Below, in pieces: positions 1 through 11,800 of a stretch of 64,000 bases of DNA. This DNA comes from Clitoria ternatea. Taxonomy: Eukaryota; Streptophyta; Magnoliopsida; Fabales; Fabaceae. The stretch covers positions 25,236,501 through 25,300,500 of the forward strand of contig CM075675.1 of assembly GCA_037962975.1 (NCBI GenBank), read 5' to 3'. Below the pieces are notes generated by a model. That model worked only from the letters and a program-made list of their open reading frames with translations, was not told the origin of the DNA and did not search any database. Each line of letters starts with the position of its first letter. The stretch's first letter is position 1. Both the position numbers and the translations under genes were made by a program.

Positions 1-1430
1 TATCGTTGGATGTATCCATTCGAAAGGTGAACGCCAAAACTCTTTAATTTCCTTGCAAACACTTCTTATAATAGTATTTTCTAACTTAACACTCTCTTGT
101 TAATGATGTTGAAGATTCTTACGCTCCTTAAAAGATAAAGTGTCGAACAAAGCCTGCGTTGAAGCATCAATTTGTGAGGCATACTTAGTCGAAGAAATGA
201 CAACCTTTGCTTCTTTCTATTTTCCGACGGAGATAGAAACTAGAATGAGTAGAATTCCCCGTAATCTTGGGGTAGCCAGCCGCACAGGGTTTGATGAACA
301 AACATCGATTTTCAACTATCCTGGTCACCCAGGGGGCAAGCTCACAAAATGTTACATTGATGAGAAAGATCGAAAGGCGACTCACTTGTACATTCTTCTA
401 AATTGCCCAGAAGTGGAACCCTTTATTGAGTAAGTCATAGAAGTTATATGTTACATTCTAAACGTAGCTTTTATAGTATCTAAATTTGTTTCCTTTGAAT
501 AGCTTATACACAGATATGCTAAAACTTGAGCAAAATGATTTAACTGATGACCAAATTCATAGTGAGGTGTCATCCAAGTTCATTGGTTGGTTCGCGCAAC
601 ACGTAAGACCCGTTTACATATCGTCATTATCTTTGCTTCTAACTCCCGATATCTAACGATGACCTACTTGTTATGTTGTACATAGATACAAGACCCAAAC
701 AACCATATTGAAGATTCTTTACTCCAAGCCCTTTCTTGGGGGCCGGTGAAAACTGTTAAAAAATGGCCTATTTACTACGTAAATGGCTACAAGTTTAATA
801 TTCTTTAATGGAGTGAAGGGATGCGCACCCATAACTACGGTGTTTGTGTTAAAGGCACCGCCAAACAGTTGGAAGAAGACTTTTATGGAGTGCTGACGGA
901 GATTGTTGAAGTTTCGTTCTCTGGACGACTAAGAAGAGATATTGTTCTATTCAAATGTGAATTGTTCGACAGTACAATCGGTGTACGAACAAAGGTTGAC
1001 AACAACTACGGCTTAGTTGAGGTCAAGAAGAATGGTAGATATAAAGGGTTTGATCCCTTCATTTTTGCCCAACAAACTGAGCAGGTTTATTACACCGACT
1101 TCCCGGGAGGACATCGGGACTGGTATGCAGTAATCAAGGCCAAGGCCCGAAGTCAGATCACTGACAATGTCTCCGAGGAGGTCGATGACGCTTATCAGCT
1201 TGCACCACACGAGCTCAACGATGCCAATTTGTTGTTCAACATTGATCCAGTCATAATGGATGAGACACTCGCCACTACGGGGGGTGAACACATTGACAAA
1301 GACCTTGTCTCTCGATCAAAACGGTCTAGGGCTGATTTGGATACTGATGAACTTGTTCAAATAGATAACCACAGTGACACTGAAACTGAGGGGGAATTTG
1401 AAACTGAAACAGACACAGAGTATGTAGTTG
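1..1430 (+). pseudogene. TNP2-type CACTA transposase, C-terminal part (CACTA-1)
   Basis: Bases 1-30 encode RWMYPFER, the start of the DUF4218-like region. After a short intron-like gap, 100-433 gives the segment with SICEAYLVEEM and LYILLNC typical of the linker between DUF4218 and DUF4216 in TNP2 proteins. Short exons at about 502-600 and 684-1430 lead to a DUF4216-like domain (FYGVLTEIVEVSF...DWYAVIKAK) and an acidic tail. GT/AG-like borders are visible at 601 and near 1422-1498. An in-frame TAA at 806-808 sits just before the DUF4216 part, so the gene is broken. TNP2 proteins bind the element ends and catalyse cut-and-paste transposition. The catalytic N-terminal half is outside the window. 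Confidence 0.8.
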
Positions 1431-1498
1431 TTAAACATATATACATAGGTTTATATATATCCTGAGACTAACCTTTCTTTTCATGATTTTATCCACAG

Positions 1499-3345
1499 AT
1501 GACGGGACGTCGACTGCCTTTCAGTAGGGGTGGTGGGTCCAGGACCCCGATATCCCGGCTGGGGACTCCCACCCCAGGACAGGAGACCACTCCATCACCA
1601 CCACAGCGGACCACTCCATCACCACTACAGCAGAGCACTCCATCACCACCACCACAGTAGACCACTCCATCACCACCACCACAACAGACCACCCCATCAC
1701 CCCCACAGCTGACCACCCCAGAGCAGACTCCTGGAGTTAGTGGCTTAGAGGACCATGGCCATCAGGCCACCCCACCTCCGGTATCCCCTCTGCCCATGTT
1801 GGTACCCGTGCCGGCCGGAGACGAGTAAGTGACTAAACCTCAAATACTTTTATGTTATTTGTATGGTACTTTATATTAAACTTTAGTGGAAAGACTTGTT
1901 GGTTTATTGGATGTTACTTTAATTAGTACTTGTATAGATTGAATTGTACTGGGCACTCTTCTGTTTGTAACAGGGTAACTATTTAAACTTGGAAATGTTA
2001 CATTTACAGGGGAGACTCTGCCGAAATTTTGGGAGTCTCCCTAGATTGTCCACTGTTATTCGAAATGATATAATTGTTGTCATTACAGCTTTGTTGATAG
2101 TAGTCGCACTACCAAAGTGATTACTAAGGTATTAAAGGCCCAGTGGGATGGTCCATATATATCTTGGACAGATGCTGGGAAGGTTGTCCAAGATAGGTAG
2201 TTTGACACCTTCTTGGTAAGTTCCTAGCTCATTTGTTGTGACTTGATTTGTAAAATAGACCTCTTATTAATTATGATTTCTCATTTCATTTTACAGCGTG
2301 ATTACCAGTGGGCGGAGGGTATGATTGATGAGATTAGGAAGGTCTTTGCCACAAAGACCTCCAAAATCATCAAGAGTACCCTTTGGAAGGTGAGGGACAA
2401 GGGTGAGCGCCCTCGTTGGATCCCGGAGGACCATTGGGATGGCATGGTCCCGAAGTGGGGCGGTGTCCCGTTCCAGCAGGCGAGTGCTCGGAACAGGGCC
2501 AACAGAGCCGCCGATGCTGCAGCCTCAGTTTACACTGGGGGTAGCATTTCAACCCTCGAGCACAAGAAAAGATTTGTAAGTATATTTATGTTAAACATTT
2601 CTATTATGATTCGTCTGACATGTTTACAAATAATAATCTCAATGTTTTTTGTCCACCACAGGAGCTGAGGGAGCACCGGGAGCCTTCTTTGTTTGAGGTC
2701 ATGCAAATGACCAAGAAGAACAAAGCCGGTGCATGGGTAAACCAGAAGACTATGGATCTAGCGGTATTTACTTTTAACTGACACATGCTTATAATTTACA
2801 AATCAGCTTACTAATCCTATCATTGTTTTTGAATTTACAGGAGGCGTATCAGGCCAGGAGGGCCGAGAAGGAGGCGGACCTGGTGGCTTCCACTCCTGAA
2901 GGGGAGGTTCCTCCCACCCTATCTTGTTCTGACGACAACGCCATCTATATGGAGGCTGTTGGCGGTGTGAACAAGAAAGGGAGGGTATTTGGATTGGGTG
3001 GCGTCGGCACGCAGCTGGCGAAAAAGGGGGAAGACCCCTTCCTCTTCCTCTTCCTCTGCTCTTCCGACTGAGGTCGTTCAGGTAATTCAAAACCTGAACG
3101 AAGAGCTACAGGAGAAGCGACGTCAGAGGCAGCTGTTGGAGGAGCGGGCCGAGGCAGACCGACAGCGGGCCAAGGCGGACCGACGGTGGGCCGAGGCGGA
3201 CCGACGGCGGGCCGAGGAGCAGCACGCCGAGACTCGTCGGCAACTTGCTCAGCAGCAGGAGATACTCATGCAGTTGATGGCGAGACTACCTCCCCCCACT
3301 TCCCAGGCACCCCCACCACCACCCCAGGATCCCTCACCACCATGA
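1499..3345 (+). pseudogene. Second CACTA-1 gene, Transposase_24 (Ptta/En/Spm)-like with coiled coil
   Basis: A multi-exon gene. Exon 1 (1499 to about 1827, ATG right after a splice-acceptor-like CCACAG) is Pro/Thr/Gln-rich. An exon at about 2089-2217 contains KVLKAQWDGPYISW. The exon at 2297-2575 has WAEGMIDEIRKVF and WGGVPFQQASARNRANR, hallmarks of the Transposase_24 family. Further exons are at 2662-2763 and 2841 onward. The C-terminus (about 3090-3340) is a charged coiled coil of repeated (K/E)ADR(R/Q) units, ending in a proline-rich tail at 3345. Breaks: TAG in exon 1 (CAG to TAG), TAG near 2200 (TGG to TAG), and a one-base shift in the G run near 3030. Proteins of this class are thought to bind subterminal repeats. 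That role is inferred from the family. Confidence 0.75.
1594..1725 (+). repeat. In-frame minisatellite encoding TTPSPPPQ repeats
   Basis: About five tandem units of 24-27 bases, each near ACCACTCCATCACCACCAC plus CAG/CAA, encode (T/S)TPSPP(P)QQ within exon 1 of the second CACTA-1 gene. One unit carries CAG to TAG. On the opposite strand the array creates Gly/Val/Cys-rich spurious frames. Confidence 0.85.
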
Positions 3346-3350
3346 TTGTA

Positions 3351-3664
3351 TTTTTATTATTTATACACATTGTATATTTGATTTATAGTTTTTATATTAT
3401 ATTTCATTCAGTATTTATTTTGTCATTCTTCATTTATTATGCCAATATTTATTGGTAATTGAATTCAAATAAAAAAGCCTTATTGTAATTATCATTAATA
3501 ATTTAACCTATTTAATAAATAAATTTAATCCATTATTCTGTTTTTAATAATAATTTAATATTTAAAAAAGATTTCAAATTTAATTATAAAATATTATCAG
3601 CCAATACAAAATAAACCTATATAAATATTTAACCCAATTTTAAAAAAATAAAAAAAGATTTCCA
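3351..3664. other. AT-rich 3' untranslated stretch of CACTA-1
   Basis: Very AT-rich sequence between the last coding exon and the subterminal repeats. It has polyadenylation-like AATAAA strings (for example near 3468). I see no gene. Confidence 0.6.
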
Positions 3665-4126
3665 ATTAGCGACGGCAACAGATGGTCGCTATATTGTAAA
3701 ACATAGCGACGGACTACAGTGGTCGTTGGTTGGCCAGAAACAGCGACGGACTATTGTACTCGCTGTATGGCTTCCCAAAGCGACGGAGCTATACGGTCGC
3801 TGGTAGACAAGCATTAGCGACGGATCACGTGGTCGCTATATGAGTACCCATAGCGACGGCGGAGCTTGGTCGCTGTAAGGCGACGGACGCGTCGGTCACT
3901 ACCTGTTTAATCATAGCGACGGCGTATGGTGGTCGCCGCGTGGCTGTTAGTAGCGACGGAGTTGTGAGGTCGCTGTATGGCAACACTTAGCGACGGCTGG
4001 AGTCATTTGAGCAGAGACGATTTTAGCGACGGCATTACGCCGTCAATATATTAGCGACGGCGTGTCTGTGGTCGCTGATGTGTTTTCGATGAAGGTTTTA
4101 GCGACGTAGTCTGTCCCGTCTGAGAT
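3665..4126. repeat. CACTA-1 3' subterminal repeat cluster, proximal part
   Basis: Roughly ten copies of TAGCGACGG alternate with inverted partners such as GGTCGCT, about 20-40 bases apart. Short inverted and direct repeats near the ends are the usual binding sites for TNPA-like proteins in CACTA elements. The cluster is cut by the gypsy insertion at 4131/4132 and continues at 16693. Confidence 0.85.
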
Positions 4127-4131
4127 GTCGT
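4127..4131. repeat. Target-site duplication GTCGT (left copy)
   Basis: GTCGT directly precedes the 5' LTR and is repeated exactly at 16688-16692 after the 3' LTR. A 5-bp duplication is what gypsy integrases generate. It shows the retrotransposon landed in the CACTA-1 subterminal repeats. Confidence 0.95.
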
Positions 4132-4273
4132 TGTAACATCCCTGTTTTTAGAAACAATTTTATCCTTGTAAATTTTAATTATGGAGGGTTTGTAAGCAAG
4201 AATAAGTCAATATATACCTTGTTGATGGTCTGTAGTACCTCAAAAATGTCATTTTTGCACGTAATAATAGAGT

Positions 4274-5000
4274 TTATATGCCGAGTGAAAAGGGCTCTGT
4301 TCCGAGTGACAGAGAAGAATTCCGAGTGAAGGATTAGAAATTCCGAGTGAAAGAGAGAATTCCGAGTCAGTATCATGTTTTCCGAGTAAAACATGACTGA
4401 GAAGGCTACCACCAAGTGGAGTCCTGACCTAAGAAGCAATTCTGAGTGAAGAGTGATCAAAAGAATCACTTCTGAGTGAAAATCCGAGTGAAAACACCCT
4501 AGAAAGGCTCGGTTCCGAGTTGAATGCTTCCTATTCTGAAGGAGACTACACTGGTTGGAGCATTCCGAGTGAAAGAATGCATAAATACTTCTATTTATGT
4601 TGATTTGATGCTTCCTTTCTGACTGAAGTATGTTGTGGAAACAATTAGGAAGGTTTCCGAATGGTTTTGCTTAGGAAACCGAGTGGAAATGATGGAGGGA
4701 GTCAATTCCGAGTGAGATACACTCCACTGGACCAAAACCGAGTGAGAGAAGTACGAGTGGGTATTGGTCCGAGAGGTAATGGTCTAAACCGAGTGAATTG
4801 AGTGAGGAAGACTCGGGTTTCCGAGTGAAGATTCACTGAGAAAGAGAGGACTCGGTCTGAAGAGGTATTACCGAGTGAGAAACCGAGTGCCTGAGTCGGT
4901 TTCGAGGAAATTCCGAGTGAAGAATTGCAATTGAGACCCGGAAGTAGGAATTCCAGTCGGAATATCCCTTAACCGAGTGTAATTCCACTCGGAATTCAGT
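4274..5000 (+). repeat. LTR repeat array A: (T)CCGAGTGAAA, sense orientation
   Basis: About thirty full or partial copies of TTCCGAGTGAA or CCGAGTG at irregular spacing lie upstream of the promoter, in the part that should be U3. Many variants change the CpG (TCTGAGTGAA, TTCCAAGT). The same array is at about 12900-13615 in the 3' LTR. Confidence 0.9.
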
Positions 5001-5208
5001 GACAGAAGTGCGTATTGACTTCAATTTTGTCTTTTAATGATATTTAAATCCAATCGTGCGCATTATGGATGGTGGACGACCAGAAATGGACACTGACTCA
5101 GCATATATATATATTTAATCCCTAGTGACCTTTCCATTAACACTCCACTAACAGCCCACTCAGAAAAGTTGTCCCCCACTTGCTTTTTCCACCCACTCAC
5201 TCTCTCCC

Positions 5209-5216
5209 TATTTAAA
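5209..5216 (+). promoter_or_regulatory. Putative LTR TATA box (TATTTAAA)
   Basis: CCCTATTTAAACGAG sits before a CA-rich stretch (ACTCACACCACACACACGACC, about 25-35 bases downstream) that resembles a plant retrotransposon start site. The 3' LTR equivalent is 13830-13837. If correct, array A lies in U3 and array B in the transcribed leader. Confidence 0.55.
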
Positions 5217-5479
5217 CGAGTTCAAGGGCCTCAGAACTCACACCACACACACGACCCAACACTCTTCATCACTCTCTTTCCCCAGCAAGTTCTTTCCTAC
5301 TCCTATCCCCTCTGTTTCACTCGGATTTGAAGCAGGACAGTGAAGGGAGCCTCTTTCTTCTCCTCCAGGAACTTCATTGAGGTAAGGGGGTATATTCTTG
5401 GGTGCCTTGTGGGAAAACCGAGTGGAGGACAGATTCAGTGTGTATGAATTAAATGCTTTATATTGATATCTGTATATGC

Positions 5480-5482
<3 letters not shown>

Positions 5483-5518
<36 letters not shown>
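5483..5518. repeat. (TA)n microsatellite in the 5' LTR
   Basis: An uninterrupted TA run. The 3' LTR counterpart (about 14101-14124) is clearly shorter, so this tract changed after insertion. Confidence 0.9.
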
Positions 5519-5524
<6 letters not shown>

Positions 5525-5639
5525 TTACCGAGTGATGAATGGTGATATGACATGTATTTATTGGACTGAAAATGCTAAGAATCATGGGTACCGTGTGATT
5601 TCCAGTGAAAAACTATGAGTTTAATGATAACAGGTTCTG

Positions 5640-6735
5640 TTTTAGGCCAATCCGATCGGTTTTGATATTATTTCAATCGGATTCTTTAATTACCAACTCA
5701 TTTTCATTCGGATATAACATATTTCACTCGGAAAATACCATATTTCACTCGGAAAACATTCTTTTTCTCTCGGACAGCATCTCCCAAGTTTTATTTTACT
5801 CGGAAATCTATTTCTTAAATTATTTCACTCGGAATTTGACTTAATTTCACTCAGAAAAATAGTTATCTTTTACTCAGAACATTTTTTAGTAAATTCACTC
5901 GGAAAACACTCTATTGCTCTCGGTCAGTAGCTTCCCAGTCCTATTTCACTCGGCAAACACTTTAGTTTACTCAGCAAGCAGTTATTCAACTCGGATTTGT
6001 TTTATTTCATTCAGACAGAACTCTTTTCAACTAATTTCACTCGGTAAACTCATGTTTCACTCGGAACTTATCTTATTTTTACTCAGGAACCATTTTCATG
6101 CTGATTCCACTCAGAATCAGATTATATTTCACTTGGAGACACATTTTCACTCGGATTCACAAACATTTTTACTCAGAAAATTCCTTTTAGACTAATTCCA
6201 CTCGGAATCCTATTTTATTTCACTCAGAATTATATTAATTTCACCCAGAAAAACTATTTCTTCATTATGTTTCACTCGGAAGGCATTTTAACTCATTAAG
6301 GAAACTCTTTCAGATTGACTTCACTCGGATTTAGAATTGTTTTACTTAAGAGACCCTCTCAGTTTGATTTTATTTGAAATCGTGCTTATTACACTCGAAA
6401 CCTTAATTATTTCACTCGGTATTACACCTATTTTACTCAGAAAGCTTGGATATCAACATTTCCACTCGGATATAATTTATTTTAATCGGAAAAACTCATT
6501 TCCACTCGGAATCAGACCTATTTCAGTCGGAAAACAGCATTCCACTTCATTTCACTCGGATCCAAACTTATTTCAGTCGGAAAACAGGTTTTCCAGTGTC
6601 ATTTCACTCGGATTTTTTAGCCAGATCACTTGGAGAACCCTTCTCTGTATGATTCCACTCGGAATCATACTCATTTCACTCGGATTTACCTCTGTTCCAC
6701 TCGGAAAACTCTATTTTTAGTGTTTTTCACTTGAA
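5640..6735 (-). repeat. LTR repeat array B: TTTCACTCGGA, inverted relative to array A
   Basis: Some forty copies of TTTCACTCGGA and variants (TTTTACTCAGA, TTCCACTCGGA, TTCACTTGGA) in 1.1 kb, spaced about 15-40 bases. This is the reverse complement of the array A motif. The commonest variants are CTCAGA and CTTGGA, exactly the two CpG-decay products of CTCGGA. The equivalent in the 3' LTR is about 14245-15335. Confidence 0.9.
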
Positions 6736-8089
6736 TTTTTAATTGGAAACAAATCTTCACTACTTTTTAAGTTATTGGTAAGTTATAATTATTATTCTTA
6801 TTCTATTATTATCATTATTTACTGTCAACTTAATATTGTTATCATTATTATTAGTTTTATTATTATTATACATTGTTAATATCCAAATTATACGTATTTA
6901 CATAAAGAATATATATTATTTTACTCTTTATAAAAGAATATATATAATAGATATATTTCTTTAAATAATAAACGAATATCTTACAAGGTTTAAAAGATTG
7001 AGGAAATTCAAAGAACTTGAGAATGATATGATGAGACTAGAAATACATAAGATACCCAAGGAATCAATTGATAAGATAAATGCATTTCGCATCATGAAAA
7101 TATTTTTGAAGAAGAAAAACCTCTAGAGCATACACTTGGTACAGTGAAGGACACTCACGTTCGATCTCCATGAAGAATCTTGGGAGTACAACTGGAACGG
7201 CAACCCAATGGCATCAGAGTCGCGCCTGATAGCCGGGTGAGACGATGCAATTCTAGTGTACTTTGACTAAATGACGGAGTGTAACTATGATCGTAGGGAT
7301 CCAAGTTCCAAAAATATTTAAATCAATGATGAGAACCAATGAGTTCATTTGTACCACATGGAACTTGGGCGGACCCTGATCGCTCTAGATGATTGGAATG
7401 GTGATATTCCACAGAATGAGAAGAAGATGAAACGATTTATTGGGCCCACATGCATCATGAGACTTAATCAAAGATAAATCATAATGGATCCGAACTCATG
7501 CATTCATTACATCATATTTGATTGTTATAATTGTGAATATGTTATATGTATGATTTATTTCATGGTAATATGCTTGGTTGTTATAATTGTGAACATACTA
7601 AATATACGATTATGTGATGACAACATGCTTGATTGTTATAAATATGCTAAATGTATGATCTATGTGACATTGTATGTTAACTGGATTATGTCCGCATCGG
7701 ATGAACCAATCAGGGTCTTGGGTTATACTCACCCTTACTGTTGAACATTTTTCAGAGGAATTAGAAACTCAAGAACCCGAGTGTGAAGATCAGCAATATG
7801 CTGAACCCATTGAGAATAATCATTAAGGATAGAACATTTATAATCAGACACCGAATGACTGTATAATATTTAAGGGTGCCTGCGTGCCCCATTCTGTTAA
7901 GAGTACAATTATTTACAGTTTGTGAATGACTATGTGATATATACAATATTACTTCCGCTGATCTGCCACGTATTTATTTAAAAAAATAATAATAATATTC
8001 ATTTTTTTAAAAAAACTGTTAACACTCTCAGTTAAATGGGATGAACCTACAGAAGGATTTGTCTTATCTAACCGAGGGTGTTACAAAGG

Positions 8090-8101
8090 TGGTATCAGAG
8101 C
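8090..8101 (+). other. Primer binding site (initiator tRNA-Met type)
   Basis: TGGTATCAGAGC lies four bases after the 5' LTR and matches the complement of the 3' end of plant initiator methionine tRNA. This is the usual primer for chromovirus minus-strand synthesis. Confidence 0.9.
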
Positions 8102-8266
8102 ATAGTCGATTCATTAAGCTTGTGGAGTGGACCATTAGGTTTCCACGTACTCTGATAGAAATATTGAACAGTCCATAACACTCATAAGACTAAATATCCT
8201 ATGTGGAATACTCCACATAACGCATACCCTGAATCTATTTGTTGATATTCTTTCAGCAAATTCCCA

Positions 8267-8858
8267 ATGGCACGCCAAAATAACAATCACGTGATGGAGA
8301 ATCTTCTTACCAGAATTGTGGAGGTAATAGAAAGACAAGAGTTACCTCATGCTTCTGCCAGACAAGGATTAGCTGATTTTCAAAGAAACAATCCTACGCA
8401 GTTCAAAGGAGGCTTCAATCCAGAAGGAGCACAACTATAGATTGAACACCTTGAAAAGATTTTTGTCGCTATGCGATGTTTTGATGAGGATTGTGTAACC
8501 TTTGCTGTCTTCATGCTGGTTGGAGAAGCAGAACACTGGTGGACTCATGCTAGAGTCAGACTAGCTACTGATGGGCATATCATTACTTGGGGACGATTTA
8601 AGACAGAATTTCTCGCTAAATATTTCCCCGAAGACATAAGGAGGCAAAAGGACCAGGAATTATTTAATCTGAAACAAGGCAATATGACTGTTGGGGAGTA
8701 CACTGCTAAGTTTGATGAACTGGCAAAATGTTGTCCCTACTACACTCACATGGGAGAAGCATCAAGATGTGCAAAGTTTGAGGCAGGGCTACGACATGAG
8801 ATTCGTCAAGCCATATGTTGTCAACAAATTACCCAATTCACTACTTTGGTTGATAGAT
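8267..8858 (+). pseudogene. gag: gag (capsid part) of the chromovirus, broken
   Basis: The frame opens at ATG 8267 (MARQNNN) and runs to TAG at 8438-8440, where the family expects a tryptophan, so this is probably TGG to TAG. The same frame then continues with a clear Retrotrans_gag domain (GEAEHWWTHARVRL, FLAKYFPEDIRRQKDQEF-like, FNLKQGNMTVGEYTAKFDEL). Near 8850-8865 homology shifts into the frame that carries the nucleocapsid zinc knuckle and pol. In related elements gag and pol form one frame, so I read this as a frameshift mutation. With two lesions this copy should not make full Gag by itself. Confidence 0.85.
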
Positions 8859-11800
8859 GCCGCATATTGAGAACACCTCTAATCTTCAACGACCTGGAGT
8901 GTCTAATCATGGGCCAGAGCGACGTATGCCAGATCGACATCAAAGAAGGGATTTTCGAGGAGATCGACCATATTTCCGATCTTTCAACTCAGCCAACCGA
9001 ATTCCTCCTAAAGGTCAGGAGAACCAAAGTAGTAGGAACTGCACAATTTGTGGACGGATCAGACATCGTGATGTTGACTGTTGGTACAGGAATAAAAATA
9101 ACCAACAACAAGTAGCTCAAAGACAGGCAGTACGACCAACAGGTCAAGGAAGTAGAGGATCTACTGTAAATGTCTCTACCAATAATGCCCCGAGAATGCA
9201 AAATGTTCCCCGCAACAACAACTTCAGACAGAACAATAATCCTGGAAGGCCCGGAAACAACTCAACCGGAAGGCCAGGGGGAAATGCCAGAGTTTTTACC
9301 ATGAATGGTGCAGAAGTATCACAAGAGAACGATCTTGTGCAAGGTACATGCTTTATAGGAAGTACTCTATTAAATGTATTATATGATTCTGGAGCCACTC
9401 ATTCTTTCATATCTGAGAATTATGTAAAACATTTAAAGTTTCCTACAACCTCTCTGCCCTATCAAATGATTGTCACAACTGCCGCCAATAAGCCCATTTG
9501 CTCTACTCGCATATGTCTAGAATGTCCTCTTAACATCGAAGGGAAAGCTTATCAGGTAGATCTGATATGTTTACCTTTGATTGATCTAGACATTGTTCTA
9601 GGGATGAATTGGCTTGCTGCCAATCATATTCTGATTGACTATCATAATAGATCCATCTCTCACGGGTCTACTACATCTGAATATGATCAAGTCATAAATT
9701 CTTGCCTTGTTAGCTCAGAAAAGGTAATCTCAAAAGAAGTCCAACTATACATGATCCTTACTGAAACTGAAAGTAAGGCCACTTCTCAACTTGAACAGAT
9801 TCCTGTTGTTCAAGAATTTCCAGAAGTATTTCCTGAGGACATACGAGAGCTACCTCCAGAGCGAGAAGTCGAATTCAGCATTGATATTATACCAGGGGTG
9901 GGACCAATCTCTATTGCTCCTTACCGGATGTCACCCAAGGAACTCAGCGAACTTAAAGAGCAATTAGAAGAACTTCTAGAGAAAGGAATGATTAGACCCA
10001 GTGTCTTACCTTGGGGAGCACCAGTTCTTCTAGTCAAAAAGAAGGATGGCAGTATGCGGTTATGTGTTGACTATCGTCAGTTAAATAAAGCTACGATCAA
10101 GAACCGTTACCCTCTTCCAAGGATTGATGATTTGATGGACCAATTACGAGGAGCCACTATCTTCTCGAAGATTGATCTACGATCAGGCTATCATCAAATC
10201 AGGGTAAAGAAAGACGATGTACCCAAAACGGCATTCAGAACACGCTATGGGCACTATGAGTATCTTGTTATGCCCTTTGGAGTTACAAATGCACCTGCAG
10301 TATTTATGGGATACATGAATCGAATCTTCCATGAGTACTTGGACAAATTCGTGGTTGTATTCATTGACGACATTCTCGTCTACTCCAAGAGCCATGAGGA
10401 ACACGAGGAGCATCTTCGAATTGTTCTAAACACTTTACGAGTAAGGCAATTGTACGCCAAGTTTTCAAAATGTGAATTCTGGTTGACAGAAGTGAAATTC
10501 TTAGGACATGTCATCTCTAAGGAAGGAATTGCTGTGGATCCTACAAAGGTAGAAGCTGTACTAAATTGGGAACAACCCAAGAATGTGACGGAAATCCGCA
10601 GTTTCCTTGGACTGGCTGGATATTATCGTCGATTCATCGAGAATTTCTCTCGAATTGCAGTACCTTTAACTAAGCTAACTCGTAAAGATCAACCATTCGA
10701 ATGGACTGACAAATGCGAAAGCAGTTTTACGGAGTTACGCCAACGACTCACAAGTGCACCTGTCTTGATTTTGCCAGATCCTGCCAAGCCATATGAAGTG
10801 TACTGTGATGCGTCAAAACAAGGACTAGGATGTGTCCTAATACAAGAAAGAAAAGTTGTTGCTTATGCTTCAAGACAGCTAAGAACCCATGAAGTTAATT
10901 ATCCCACACATGACTTGGAATTAGCTGCAGTTGTGTTTGCCTTGAAAATCTGGAGACACTACTTGTATGGTACATATTTCGAAGTCTTCAGTGATCACAA
11001 AAGCTTGAAGTATCTATTCGACCAGAAGGAGTTGAATATGCGACAACGTAGATGGATGGAATTTATCAAAGATTATGATTTTGAACTCCGATATCATCCA
11101 GGAAAAGCTAATGTTGTGGCTGATGCACTCAGTAGAAAGGCTTTACGCCTATCATATATGATGACAAAAGAGTTAGAACTGATTGAACAGTTTCGCAATT
11201 TGAACCTAGCAGTAACACCAAAAAGGGGAAGCCTTATGGTTGGAATGCTAAGGATTTCCAATGATTTCTTGGAACAAATCAAAGAAGCTCATGCCAATGA
11301 TCAGGAATTACAAGATCTAGCAGAAAAGACAAGAGAAGGAGTCTCGGAGTTTAGCAAAGATGAACATGGAGTGATCAAGTATCAACAGAGGCTCTGTATT
11401 CCAGTCAACGCAGATCTTAAAAGATCTATCCTGGATGAAGCACACAAAAGTAAGTACAGTATCCACCCAGGATCAACCAAGATGTACCAAGACTTGAAGA
11501 AATTATTCTGGTGGCAAGGAATGAAAAGGGATATCGCTGAGTACGTAACAGCTTGCCTGATGTGTCAGAAGGTAAAGGCAGAACAACAACGTCCAAGTGG
11601 GACCCTTCGTCCTTTAGATATTCCAGAATGGAAATGGGATGAGATTGCTATGGACTTCGTGAGTGGATTTCCCAAAACATCAGCTGGATATGATGCTATT
11701 TGGGTAATCGTGGATCGATTAACAAAGACCGCTCACTTCATTCCTGTCAATATGAAGTATTCTCTAGAAAAACTTACCAAAATCTATATCAAGGAAATCG

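Larger units (their letters stand above)
4132..8085 (+). repeat. 5' LTR of the chromovirus
   Basis: A 3954-base LTR with imperfect terminal inverted repeats (TGTAACA.../...TGTTACA). It holds an upstream array of CCGAGTGAAA-type repeats (about 4270-5000), a TATA-like promoter at 5209-5216, a (TA)n tract (5483-5518) and a downstream array of the same motif in the opposite orientation (about 5640-6720). The remainder to 8085 is AT-rich with no coding signal. Small open frames inside are chance products of the repeats. It lacks 25 bases that the 3' LTR has after 12875. Confidence 0.95.

Noticed and set aside
1489..1716. Gly/Val/Cys-rich and His-rich frames around the proline-repeat exon
   Set aside because: They are shadow frames of the TTPSPPPQ minisatellite.
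3665..4126. Possible CRISPR-like array (short repeats with short spacers); also 20530-20915
   Set aside because: Repeats alternate in orientation, spacers vary in length, the context is a plant transposon end, and no cas gene is present.
5238..6720. Several open frames of 80-127 codons inside the chromovirus LTRs (also 13859-15325)
   Set aside because: They arise from repeat arrays with biased composition (FHSE, SLG patterns), are duplicated only because the LTR is, and show no codon signature or domain.
8840..8870. Programmed gag-pol frameshift in the chromovirus
   Set aside because: Related chromoviruses use one frame, there is no clear slippery site with a structure, and gag also has a nonsense codon, so mutation is simpler.
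8471..9115. Tail of the 8471-9115 frame beyond about 8860
   Set aside because: After the frameshift this frame is a shadow; the zinc knuckle and pol lie in the other frame.
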